NCBI GenBank assembly: GCA_964348745.1
Contig: CAYGDT010000005.1
Span: 1 to 30,196, forward strand
Length of the DNA: 30,196 nt
DNA from: CAYGDT01 sp964348745
Lineage (GTDB): Bacteria > Patescibacteriota > Gracilibacteria > Peribacterales > Peribacteraceae
Direction: 5' to 3'
Of the stretch, positions 23,374 through 30,196 are shown one piece after another; position 1 is the first letter of the stretch, and every line of letters begins with the position of its first letter. A program made the position numbers and the translations under genes. The notes under the pieces were generated by a model. The model was not told where the DNA came from and searched no databases. It saw nothing but the letters and a program-made list of their open reading frames with translations.

Positions 23374-23408
23374 ATGGAGAATTGAGAATGGAGAATGGAG
23401 AATTGCAC
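23374..23408. repeat. Heptamer array (ATGGAGA/ATTGAGA) before murB
   Basis: Five contiguous heptamers: ATGGAGA, ATTGAGA, ATGGAGA, ATGGAGA, ATTGCAC. They start right after the previous stop codon and end at the murB -10 (TACACT). Confidence 0.88.
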
Positions 23409-23414
23409 TACACT
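23409..23414 (+). promoter_or_regulatory. murB: -10 element TACACT before murB
   Basis: TACACT ends 9 nt before ATG 23424, supporting that start over the longer frame from 23382, whose first codons are repeat sequence. Confidence 0.45.
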
Positions 23415-23423
23415 CATTGTGTG

Positions 23424-24413
23424 ATGGAAATGCAGGAATATGTCTCTTTGAAAGGCAAAACAACCATGCGTATCGGTGGCACCGCGCGCTACTACGCCGA
23501 ACTGAAAACAAAAGACGACATCGAGGCAGCTGTCGCATTCGCTACCAAGCACACCCTGCCACTCATTGTCCTTGGCGGGGGCAGCAATACGATCTTTGCC
23601 GATGGAGAGATCAACGCATTGGTTGTCAGGATGATGGCTTCCAACATAGCAACACATCAACCTAGCAACATAGCAACGTCGCAACATAGCAACGTCGCAA
23701 CCGTCACCGTCGAAGCGGGGAAAAACCTCCCGCAACTCATTAACGAACTCGCAGAGCAGGGACTCGATCTTTCACCTCTTACGGGTATCCTCGGTACCGC
23801 TGGAGGAGCGGTGTTCGGCAACGCAGGGCAAGGCCCGAAAGGAATCTGGATCGATACGTTTGTGGAATCAGTCGATGCGTACGTCGATGGAATATGGAAG
23901 ACTTTGAGTAAAGAGGAGTGTAAGTTCCGCTACCGCGAAAGCATCTTCAAGCATTGGATTACCGAATTCGCAATTCGCAATTCCTGCCTTGCCGGTCTTC
24001 GACTCCGAGGTCGCTCAGACTCGAGGAGCAGGCAGGCGCAATTCGCAATTTCACCAGTCATCTGGTCAGTCACTCTCATGATTCCGAAGGGCGATCCCTC
24101 CGTCATCAAAGCCGAAATAGAACGCCTGCTCCAAAAACGCATCGAAACGCAGCCGCATGCAAAGACGGCAGGCTCGTGCTTTAAAGCAGTGGGCGACACC
24201 CCCGCGTGGCAATTGATCGACGCTGCGGGTTTGCGCGATACGGTATCCGGCGGGGTGCATATTTCTGAGAAACACGCGAATTTTTTGATCAACGACGGAG
24301 AAGGTTCGTTTCATGATGCCGTGAATGTCGTACGCACCATCGAAGAAGGAATCGGCGAAGGGCTACAAGTGGAGATGCGATTTGTAAAAGAGGATGGAAC
24401 GCTGGAGTTTTAG
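23424..24413 (+). CDS. murB: UDP-N-acetylenolpyruvoylglucosamine reductase MurB, with repeat insertions
   Basis: MurB reduces UDP-GlcNAc-enolpyruvate to UDP-MurNAc using FAD and NADPH, the second committed step of peptidoglycan synthesis. Motifs (numbered from ATG 23424): KTTMRIGGTARYYAEL (12-27), VLGGGSNTIFAD (49-60), SPLTGILGTAGGAVFGNAG (117-135), FRYRESIFK (168-176), and AGSCFKAV...GLRDTVSGGVHISEKHANFLIN. The catalytic Ser position reads SCF, as in some family members. The length is 329 aa. Two inserts: about 73-93 (SNIATHQPSNIAT...) from an octamer array, and about 180-210 (ITEFAIRNSC...QAQFAIS) from a heptamer/palindrome element that splits the strand between HW and VIWSVTL. The frame is intact throughout. 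Confidence 0.94.
   Translation: MEMQEYVSLKGKTTMRIGGTARYYAELKTKDDIEAAVAFATKHTLPLIVLGGGSNTIFADGEINALVVRMMASNIATHQPSNIATSQHSNVATVTVEAGKNLPQLINELAEQGLDLSPLTGILGTAGGAVFGNAGQGPKGIWIDTFVESVDAYVDGIWKTLSKEECKFRYRESIFKHWITEFAIRNSCLAGLRLRGRSDSRSRQAQFAISPVIWSVTLMIPKGDPSVIKAEIERLLQKRIETQPHAKTAGSCFKAVGDTPAWQLIDAAGLRDTVSGGVHISEKHANFLINDGEGSFHDAVNVVRTIEEGIGEGLQVEMRFVKEDGTLEF
23643..23702. repeat. Octamer tandem array (60 nt) inside murB
   Basis: Units AACATAGC, AACACATC, AACCTAGC, AACATAGC, AACGTCGC, AACATAGC, AACGTCGC, AACC. It has the same length and the same first and third units as the murG array, and both are preceded by CC and followed by a TCACCG sequence 1 nt on. Confidence 0.9.
23964..24052. repeat. 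Heptamer-flanked palindromic element (89 nt) inside murB
   Basis: GAATTCG, CAATTCG, CAATTCC (23964-23984), a GC-rich central part starting TGCCTTGCC and ending GCAGGCAGG, then CAATTCG and CAATTTC (24039-24052). The centre also holds GACTCCGAGG...GACTCGAGGAG. It is the longest of the three elements of this type (sufC, tsaB, murB). Confidence 0.82.
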
Positions 24414-24434
24414 CTGTTACCATACTCTCCTTTT

Positions 24435-24632
24435 ATGTTCCGCAGATTTAACCCTCCACTCTGGGATGAACGGACAGTCGCTTTTGAGCGAACCCACTGG
24501 GAGCAATGCAACCGCAGGACGCTGCTGAATGGTCAAACAACAACCGGCACGCTGCTTGCAGTGATGCTGGCATCATCGGTGATCGCCGCAGCCGTTGCCA
24601 ATGCATTACAGATAATGCAGTCGCACGATTAA
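24435..24632 (+). CDS. Small single-TM protein, 65 aa
   Basis: An aromatic, charged N-terminus (MFRRFNPPLWDERTVAFERTHW) precedes one likely TM helix at about 38-59 (TLLAVMLASSVIAAAVANAL) and a short tail. No family is recognised. CATACT (24421-24426) lies 8 nt before the ATG, the usual spacing of this window, and murB ends 21 bp upstream on the same strand, so it may be expressed with murB or alone. The size makes it uncertain, but the hydrophobic pattern is coherent. Confidence 0.5.
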   Translation: MFRRFNPPLWDERTVAFERTHWEQCNRRTLLNGQTTTGTLLAVMLASSVIAAAVANALQIMQSHD

Positions 24633-24721
24633 AGATTGCAGGTGTGAACGCGAAAAAGTGTTTATTTCGATTGTTGTGTTGTCCGATGTGACTCTGAAAA
24701 ATACAAAACAGTTTTGGCACT

Positions 24722-25180
24722 TTATAGATCCGTCCATGTTTTAGACATTACTTTTCCATTGCTTAACGTAATTGAACAAGCCTTGGTAGAAAAACCTTCT
24801 TGGAAATGTAAAAACTCCGACTTACCAAAACCAGCAATTTCAGATTCCGAAGTTGAAGAGGGTTCTCCAAGTAGATTGATTACTTGCTCACGGGTCATGC
24901 CACTTCTTACTGAATCGCAATTAGCCTTGGTAACTTTGCTAGCCGATTTTTCAACAGCGGCATTATTCGTCGGAGTTGAAGTACTTGTTTTTGTGGTGTC
25001 TTCGCCTAAAGCAGATCCGATTATTCCCAATACGATAAGAACAAGGATTCCAGTTATGACTTTATGCCGAACAAAGTAATTACGTAAATCGCCACCGCAA
25101 TGCTTACACTTCGTTGCGCCAGAAAGGATGCTTTCCTTGCACTTTGGGCATTTCTTGGTTTTTTCGTTTTGTTCTGTCAT
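24722..25180 (-). CDS. Zinc-ribbon membrane protein with BamE/SmpA-like domain
   Basis: This 152-aa protein combines an N-terminal zinc ribbon (C11, C14, C25, C28 in KCPKCKESI...TKCKHCGGDL), one TM helix (about 41-58), a Thr/Ser/Asn-rich linker, and a C-terminal segment with two cysteines (C88, C135). The segment VRSGMTREQVINLLGEPSST resembles the SmpA/OmlA (BamE) motif, seen in many small envelope proteins. The likely topology is ribbon inside, C-terminal domain outside, with a possible C88-C135 disulfide. The function is unknown. The start is MTEQNEKTKK at 25180; the frame extends to 25252 without support. Confidence 0.75.
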   Translation of the reverse strand: MTEQNEKTKKCPKCKESILSGATKCKHCGGDLRNYFVRHKVITGILVLIVLGIIGSALGEDTTKTSTSTPTNNAAVEKSASKVTKANCDSVRSGMTREQVINLLGEPSSTSESEIAGFGKSEFLHFQEGFSTKACSITLSNGKVMSKTWTDL

Positions 25181-25320
25181 GGGAAAGCATGGGAAGAGAA
25201 AAGTGCCAAAACTAACCATAAATATTCTTCCACAGAATGTCATTTCGGACAAATTTTTGATTATGTTTAAAAGAGTCAGGTTTGGTTTTTTCCCATCATT
25301 CTCGAGAGTAACAGCAAAAA

Positions 25321-25403
25321 GCCCCCTCCCAGAGGGAGGGGGTTGGGGGAGGGGGTACGATTAAGGAAGCCCCTCTCCCTGTCCCTCTCCCTATGGGAGA
25401 GGG
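25321..25403. repeat. Two C-rich/G-rich hairpins
   Basis: CCCCCTCCC (25322-25330) pairs with GGGAGGGGG (25334-25342). CCCTCTCCC (25383-25391) pairs with GGGAGAGGG (25395-25403). Both have 9-bp perfect stems and 3-nt loops. Such CCCTCTCCC-type repeats are common as dispersed intergenic elements in environmental bacterial genomes. Confidence 0.7.
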
Positions 25404-25519
25404 AACGTTGCTACTCTATGTTCAAACTTGGATGCGATTGTCTCCTATACGTAAGCTACAAAATACCATTTATAGACGCCCTAAACCGAACGCGAATTGG
25501 ATAAATAATATTATCGCGA

Positions 25520-25538
25520 AGACGGGCTTTGCCCGTCT
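25520..25538. repeat. Hairpin AGACGGGC-TTT-GCCCGTCT
   Basis: Perfect 8-bp stem with a 3-nt loop. No T-run follows on either strand, so it is not a classical terminator. Confidence 0.6.
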
Positions 25539-25569
25539 GGAGCGATTCCGCTGAAAGGAAAGGGGATAT

Positions 25570-25601
25570 CGTAAGGGGGAAACCTAGGTTTCCCCCTTAC
25601 G
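25570..25601 (-). terminator. Perfect 32-bp palindrome 3 bp after the ssb stop
   Basis: CGTAAGGGGGAAACCT followed by its exact reverse complement. It may end ssb transcription, though no T-run follows, or be a dispersed palindrome. It is palindromic without a spacer, so a hairpin would need a small unpaired loop. Confidence 0.5.
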
Positions 25602-25604
25602 CAT

Positions 25605-26486
25605 TTAAAACGGTAAATCTTCCGCCTTTACTTCTGATGTATAACTGATCTCCGGCATTGCAGCGACGGCATCTGCCTCGCGATCATTACGGGAATCTGC
25701 ACGCGAATCGGATGCAGATGACTGCCCTTTGCGAGAAGCTCCTGCAGCGGAAGCAGAAATGGCATCTTTTGCATCAGCGTTGCTGATACCAAGCAGGCAA
25801 ACCTGCTCTGCGATAATCTCGGTCGTTGTACGCTTTGCGCCCGTCTGCGTCTCCCAGCTTCTGGTTTGAACACGGCCTGCAGCGTAGACGCGGTTTCCTT
25901 TGTGTATCGTGCGGGCAACTTCTGCCGCAAGCTCGCCCCAGATCACCACGTTATGAAACTCTGAGCGCTCTTTTAATTCGCCGGTCGCTTTATCTTTCCA
26001 GCGTTCATTGGTCGCAACGCCGATGGTGAGCACCTGCTGACCATTGGTTGTCGTGCGCATTTCAGGATCGCGGGTAACATTACCGACGACTTCTGCGTGG
26101 TTGACGGTATTGCAGACGTTTGGAGCGCCTTCCGGTGCGGACAGCTGACCGTCCTTTGGGTCGAGCAAAATCATGTCCATACCGACGATCTTGGTCTTAC
26201 TGCGTTTCTCGCCGCTCTGCTCGTCTTCCCAACTGTCTGTCTGCAGTCTGCCTGCGATAAAAAGCTGCGATCCCGCACGGACATACTGTCCTGCGACATC
26301 CGCCATGGGGCCCCAGAGCGTCACGGTGTGGAATCCTTTGCCTTTCAGCATTTCGCCGGAGTCCGACTTGAACGTATAGGGAACGACAAGATTTAAATCC
26401 GTTACGCTGGCCCCTCCCGGGGTCTGACGGATTTCTACTGGTTGTGTCTGATAGCCGATGATGTGTACGCGATTGAGTGAAAACAT
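25605..26486 (-). CDS. ssb: Single-stranded DNA-binding protein with two OB folds
   Basis: SSB coats single-stranded DNA in replication and repair. This 293-aa protein holds two SSB-type OB domains. The first is at about 1-109 (VHIIGYQTQPVEIRQTPGGASVTDLNLVV...FHTVTLWGPMADVAGQYVRAGSQLFIAGRLQTDSWED). The second is at about 126-232 (AEVVGNVTRDPEMRTTTNGQQVLTIGVATNERW...FHNVVIWGELAAEVARTIHKGNRVYAAGRVQTRSWE). A Ser/Ala/Asp-rich linker (about 235-285) leads to an acidic tip, AEDLPF, for partner proteins. Typical SSBs have one OB and work as tetramers; the two-OB form is best known from Deinococcus-Thermus, where it works as a dimer. It ends beside a perfect palindrome and is divergent from the giant secreted gene. 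Confidence 0.93.
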   Translation of the reverse strand: MFSLNRVHIIGYQTQPVEIRQTPGGASVTDLNLVVPYTFKSDSGEMLKGKGFHTVTLWGPMADVAGQYVRAGSQLFIAGRLQTDSWEDEQSGEKRSKTKIVGMDMILLDPKDGQLSAPEGAPNVCNTVNHAEVVGNVTRDPEMRTTTNGQQVLTIGVATNERWKDKATGELKERSEFHNVVIWGELAAEVARTIHKGNRVYAAGRVQTRSWETQTGAKRTTTEIIAEQVCLLGISNADAKDAISASAAGASRKGQSSASDSRADSRNDREADAVAAMPEISYTSEVKAEDLPF

Positions 26487-26763
26487 ATCCCGAGGGGGTA
26501 ATGGAAGTAGAGGATGTCACGAATGTTGCGATCGCATGTGACTACTTCGAGAGACTGTGTGCCTGCGTCTCAGCAAGCCTGCAGACGAATCGAAGTGTGC
26601 ACAGTTGTACACCTGCAATTTTGGACACGCAATTATTTTCGATTGCACGAAAAAAAAATCCATTGCGTGGTGATACGCGTGCGGGGTGCGATGCAAGAAA
26701 GGTTCGTCGCTTCCTGATACGATAGAGCACGACAATCCTTCCTCACGTCTGACACGGTTTACA
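26487..26763. other. 277-bp divergent intergenic region (ssb / giant gene)
   Basis: No credible ORF is seen. It contains an imperfect palindrome (26595-26612), a GCAAT...ATTGC pair (26629-26646) and a run of nine A (26651-26659). TACGAT at about 26719 is a possible -10 for the giant gene, but no good -35 is seen. It probably carries both promoters. Confidence 0.5.
26595..26612. promoter_or_regulatory. Imperfect palindrome, operator-like
   Basis: GTGTGCA (26595-26601), CAGT, TGTACAC (26606-26612): six of seven positions pair. Its location between divergent genes suits a repressor site, but nothing links it to a known regulator. Confidence 0.3.
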
Positions 26764-29700
26764 ATGGCCCCTCACCGGCACGGAATCCTTGTATGTCTTG
26801 CGCTCGCTGGGGTGCTCCTCTTGCATGCTCCGCAGACCGATGCGCAAACGTACCGTATCCCTGACGCAAATCCCGCCAGTTACGATGCGATCAAAGAAGT
26901 AATCGACAGTGCGCTCAGCGACGATCCTGCAGTGAATATTCCTGCAAACCTCTCGCAAGCCATGTGCGGCGGGTGGGATTTTACGACGCAGGTCAACGGC
27001 GTTTTTCAGCAGCTTGAGGCGCTATGTCCTCCGTCTGCAGACGCGCGTATCGGCGCACGGTGTGTGGACAATAACGACAATCAGTGGACGAAAACCCGAA
27101 ACAACGAATGGAAACTGGATAATACAAACGAAACTACCGACGACGCCGGCATGGACGCGCGCGCGAAGAAAACGAATCCGGAGGAAGGACTGATCGCAAA
27201 GGTGAGCGGCGTACCCGGCAGGGATACTGTGCGCGCATTCGGTAATCTGCTTTCCGGTCTTGGTGACCGCAAGGAAGAAGGCGGACTCACCGATTACTTT
27301 TCGAACGAAAGCACCGGCTACAGTTATCCTTCAAATACCGCCACGACGTGCGGCTTTACGACCGTCTGCCGTCCGCCGGAGCATCCAGATACGCGTACGT
27401 GGCCTTCCGGAACGGAGAACTATGGACCGCGCGACCAGCCGGGGTTTTTCTGCTCCCACCCGTGCCAGCGGCCACTCGATACCCTCGGCAAGCCGGGAAA
27501 CCGAAACCCTGACGATGCATCATCGGTCGCGTGCGGCAGCCAGCAGGCATACGAACCGCAGAGTGATGGGGTACTGTACGCATGCGGCGGAGGCTCGACT
27601 GTGGGACCCGGTGAAAATTTCTGCGGACAATTGCAGAGTGAAGGCCCGCTCGGCGGGCTTTGTCAGGACTTAAATTCCTGGGTTTACATCCGCTGGAAAA
27701 AACAGATCGGCGTCTGCCTTACGTACGACGAGTACGGCGAACCGGTACCGACACCCGTCTATCAGTATGAAAAAGGCGACTGCGGATTCCCATTGGAGAT
27801 ATCGCACTCCGCAAATTCAAACAACAAGCTTGCAGACCGGTGGGAACCGAGCGGAGTGTATGAATGCTGCAGTGACCAACAATTCAGCGGAATCAATTTT
27901 GATCCGACAGTGTTTGATGATCCCGGACGTACGGACGCGGACGGGTACTATGTGCCCGATGGAACGGAAGTAACGATCCCCACGGACCCAAACTTCCGCG
28001 GAGCCAGCTGTATCACCTGTACCGGACAGCAGTGCCGTAAAGATGATCGCAGCGTTTCGGTTATAAAAAACGACGTGTGGATCGAACTTCCCGACGGCGC
28101 ATTCCCGAATGACCAGTGCATCGACGGATTCAGTGTGGAAGATATCTACAAACAGGCCACGGAATCACGCGGGTACATTTCGTACTTTCGCGACTACAAC
28201 AACGCATCGTACGAACGCGCCGCGCTGCCGCTCGTGCCGCAGGATGATCACGTAAAAAAGAACATACCCGTCGCCTGCTATGGCATGTACGATCTGGCGC
28301 CCGAAGACGCGAAGAAGCAAAAGATAGAAGATGCGCAAAAGCGTTGCGTGATCGCTGCCTACTACGAAGCGGATGACGGCGACGGGAACGGTGTCAATTT
28401 CTGGAACATGCCTGAAACCCAAAAAGGGCACGGCACCTACGAAGAAACGCTCAGTGATAACCCGTTCAACGATCCCGTCCGACCCTTTACCGAAGAGAGG
28501 AGTCTCTGGTTCTCGCAGATAAAAGGTACGGACGAAACCGATGTCGCCCTGAGTGCGTTTTCGATGCTCAACGATCAGGTCTTCGGAAAGCAGTATCATG
28601 GAGAACTTTCGTTTGCGTTACTCACCACAGACAGCGCCAAGCAACGCGCGACGCCTCAATTGGATTCCTCGCGACCGATGAGCAGCGGTGCACTCATACG
28701 CACGCCCGACGATACGATCACGACCGACGAAGATTTCACCAAAGACCGGCGCACCTTTGTGGAGTGGTGGCACAGAGTGGAAACCGAAATGCACAAGAAC
28801 TTTACGCCGCCAACCGTGCGTCTGCTGCTCCCGACAACGTGGACAGTGGACGTAAATCCCCTCGATCCCATTTTCACGCCACCGCAACCCGCTGCCAAAT
28901 TGCCATCGGCTGATCTTCGCAGCGAACCCATCGAAGTGCAGATTCAGGCGAGAAACGATCTCCTCGGGGACATCGCGAGTTTTTTAGAACGCGCGCTCCT
29001 GCTACGAGTAGAAAGTGAACCTGTCCCTATCGTCGTGCCGATCATGAATCCGACGGAGCTGCGCTCCATAGCACAGGGTTGGGAAACCTGGGCGCGCTAC
29101 CAAGACAAGCTGAGTAAGCCCGGAGGAGACAAGGCGCGACAAGTGGCCATACGCCTGCGAGAGTACGCCGATCAGGCCGATAACGTCCGTAAACTGCGTG
29201 CGGAGCTGCCGCTCTATGTCGGAAAATTGCTGAGAGAGCAAAAGGAAATCAGCAAGGAAATCAGTGATTGGTTGAATGACAATATCGATGCATACAATGC
29301 GTATTTGGATAATGAATGGGATTTGCAGACCATGCAGTACATCTGGCGCCAGACACAGGATACTGTGCGCGCCACGCACGACAGCGCAACTATGCCGTGG
29401 TGCAAGAACGAACGATTCACCGCACCCGTCTACTCTCTGCTCGATCCGTGGCTTCCCGGCAGAGAGCAGGGCGGAGATACGACGGGTGGATTCGGTCCGT
29501 ACCTTGGCTGTCTGGAGGACATGAAGGCATTCGATGCAGGTGTGTGCGCCGGAGGGGACGATGCCTCGCTTCTGCAATGCATAAAAAATTCCATTCCTTC
29601 TTGCAACATCGACCTTGCGATCTTTACGGAATACTTCGGATGCCTCGCCTCGGTATCGCAACATCGAGCGGCTGAATCTTCGGCTGCATGGCCGACGGAC

Positions 29701-30196
29701 CAAGTGTGCGACCCATACTTCCCGCTGCCGCCGCTGCTGCCGCAACTCCCCGATACCGTGCGCGATCCCGATCTTGTGTTGGACTTCACCGCGTTCCGCG
29801 CACCGCAGCAAACGGTGAAACTCCCCGTACTGTCTCCGATTCAAATCCGCATCGACTTCGATCGTATCCGGCCGCCGTCTCTTGAGGGAACGCGTGTGGG
29901 AGAAGACGGTAAAGAACTGGAACCCGAGTACCCCATACTGGCGCCGCTCCCCGATTTTCCAACCGAGCTCTCCCGACTGATTGCCGATGCGCTGCCGCAG
30001 GTGATCGTACCGACACAGAGCAATACCGATGGATTCAGCGCGCCTGCCGTTCTCTCGGAAACCGCAGAGGATAATCCGCAGGATGCGTTCCCGAAAATCG
30101 CCATGCCGCAACTCGATCTGCTTTCGTTGACGGATTTTCTCTACGAAGCATTCTCCCTCACCGAGAGTATGGGGAAGGAATACAAACTCTTCTGGG
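26764..30196 (+). CDS. Giant secreted Cys-rich protein, partial (runs off the window)
   Basis: The frame is open without a stop for 1144 codons from ATG 26764 to the right edge. The N-terminus is a signal peptide (basic APHRHG, hydrophobic 8-20, likely cleavage near DAQT at 25-29). Residues about 68-430 are Cys-rich with many CxxC-like or paired cysteines (FCSHPCQ, YECC, SCITCTGQQC), suggesting disulfides outside the cytoplasm. Residues about 440-700 are Asp/Tyr/Trp-rich and globular. About 720-880 is mostly helical with heptad-like runs (LLREQKEISKEISDWLNDNI), a likely coiled coil. About 880-1000 has more cysteines, and 985-1140 is Pro-rich. I do not recognise a family. Codon use matches the housekeeping genes, so it looks native. 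A role at the cell surface or in a secretion/adhesion structure is an inference. Confidence 0.85.
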   Translation, partial: MAPHRHGILVCLALAGVLLLHAPQTDAQTYRIPDANPASYDAIKEVIDSALSDDPAVNIPANLSQAMCGGWDFTTQVNGVFQQLEALCPPSADARIGARCVDNNDNQWTKTRNNEWKLDNTNETTDDAGMDARAKKTNPEEGLIAKVSGVPGRDTVRAFGNLLSGLGDRKEEGGLTDYFSNESTGYSYPSNTATTCGFTTVCRPPEHPDTRTWPSGTENYGPRDQPGFFCSHPCQRPLDTLGKPGNRNPDDASSVACGSQQAYEPQSDGVLYACGGGSTVGPGENFCGQLQSEGPLGGLCQDLNSWVYIRWKKQIGVCLTYDEYGEPVPTPVYQYEKGDCGFPLEISHSANSNNKLADRWEPSGVYECCSDQQFSGINFDPTVFDDPGRTDADGYYVPDGTEVTIPTDPNFRGASCITCTGQQCRKDDRSVSVIKNDVWIELPDGAFPNDQCIDGFSVEDIYKQATESRGYISYFRDYNNASYERAALPLVPQDDHVKKNIPVACYGMYDLAPEDAKKQKIEDAQKRCVIAAYYEADDGDGNGVNFWNMPETQKGHGTYEETLSDNPFNDPVRPFTEERSLWFSQIKGTDETDVALSAFSMLNDQVFGKQYHGELSFALLTTDSAKQRATPQLDSSRPMSSGALIRTPDDTITTDEDFTKDRRTFVEWWHRVETEMHKNFTPPTVRLLLPTTWTVDVNPLDPIFTPPQPAAKLPSADLRSEPIEVQIQARNDLLGDIASFLERALLLRVESEPVPIVVPIMNPTELRSIAQGWETWARYQDKLSKPGGDKARQVAIRLREYADQADNVRKLRAELPLYVGKLLREQKEISKEISDWLNDNIDAYNAYLDNEWDLQTMQYIWRQTQDTVRATHDSATMPWCKNERFTAPVYSLLDPWLPGREQGGDTTGGFGPYLGCLEDMKAFDAGVCAGGDDASLLQCIKNSIPSCNIDLAIFTEYFGCLASVSQHRAAESSAAWPTDQVCDPYFPLPPLLPQLPDTVRDPDLVLDFTAFRAPQQTVKLPVLSPIQIRIDFDRIRPPSLEGTRVGEDGKELEPEYPILAPLPDFPTELSRLIADALPQVIVPTQSNTDGFSAPAVLSETAEDNPQDAFPKIAMPQLDLLSLTDFLYEAFSLTESMGKEYKLFW

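Larger units (their letters stand above)
25181..25604. other. 424-bp intergenic region with repeats, no gene seen
   Basis: Between the zinc-ribbon gene start and the ssb stop I see no convincing ORF. The region holds GC-rich hairpins (25321-25403), an AT-rich stretch (about 25440-25515), a short hairpin at 25520-25538 and a perfect palindrome at 25570-25601. Small-RNA genes cannot be excluded. Confidence 0.6.

Noticed and set aside
26477..26725. 82-aa plus-strand ORF in the ssb-giant gene spacer
   Set aside because: It starts inside the ssb gene on the opposite strand, has no domain and has no promoter at its start.
29002..30111. 369-aa minus-strand ORF antisense to the giant gene
   Set aside because: It lies opposite the uninterrupted 1144-codon frame with signal peptide; its composition (very Arg-rich) is typical of an antisense shadow.

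Overview
The window reads as chromosome from a small-genome bacterium, most plausibly a member of the Candidate Phyla Radiation (Patescibacteria), perhaps close to Peribacteria/Peregrinibacteria. The placement is an inference. It rests on housekeeping genes split from their usual operons, many short unrecognised genes, almost no Shine-Dalgarno sequences, start codons lying 6-9 nt after -10-like hexamers, and abundant short repeats. TGA is used as a stop (gltX, secA, sufB, the PIG-V-like gene), so this is not a lineage that reads TGA as glycine. No rRNA, tRNA, CRISPR array, integrase or transposase was seen.

Layout. 1-1500: three unrecognised AT-rich genes. 1532-6857: iron-sulfur region with sufB and sufC on the minus strand, separated by a Cys-rich microprotein, a flavin-binding PNPOx-like protein, a two-TM protein, a SIMPL-domain protein and a hypothetical gene; a [2Fe-2S] ferredoxin diverges from sufC. 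6861-9652: minus-strand series holB, TPR membrane protein, secreted Ig-like protein. 9682-10839: PIG-V-like mannosyltransferase. 10850-13591: secA. 13732-14382: tsaB. 14447-24413: small hypothetical, family 2 glycosyltransferase, ftsW, a sigma-70-type factor, murG, cyclophilin lipoprotein, gltX, hypothetical, two-TM protein, murB. 24435-26486: tiny TM protein, zinc-ribbon membrane protein, two-OB-fold ssb. 26764 to the end: a giant secreted Cys-rich protein, open at the right edge.

How they work together: ftsW, murG and murB make peptidoglycan and divide the cell. secA exports the lipoprotein and secreted proteins. sufB/sufC and the ferredoxin handle Fe-S clusters. holB and ssb serve replication; tsaB and gltX serve tRNA.

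The most striking feature is a set of short tandem repeats with 7-, 8- or 9-bp periods. They lie between genes, often as inverted pairs, and also inside conserved genes in frame (sufC, tsaB, murG, murB, secA) without breaking them. murG and murB carry octamer arrays of identical length (60 nt) and nearly identical sequence at unrelated protein positions. sufC, tsaB and murB carry a hairpin core flanked by heptamers. This looks like a mobile or self-propagating repeat system comparable in spirit to Rickettsia palindromic elements and cyanobacterial heptanucleotide STRRs. Second in interest are a sigma factor with a planctomycete-like architecture, widespread likely leaderless transcription, and the giant secreted protein.
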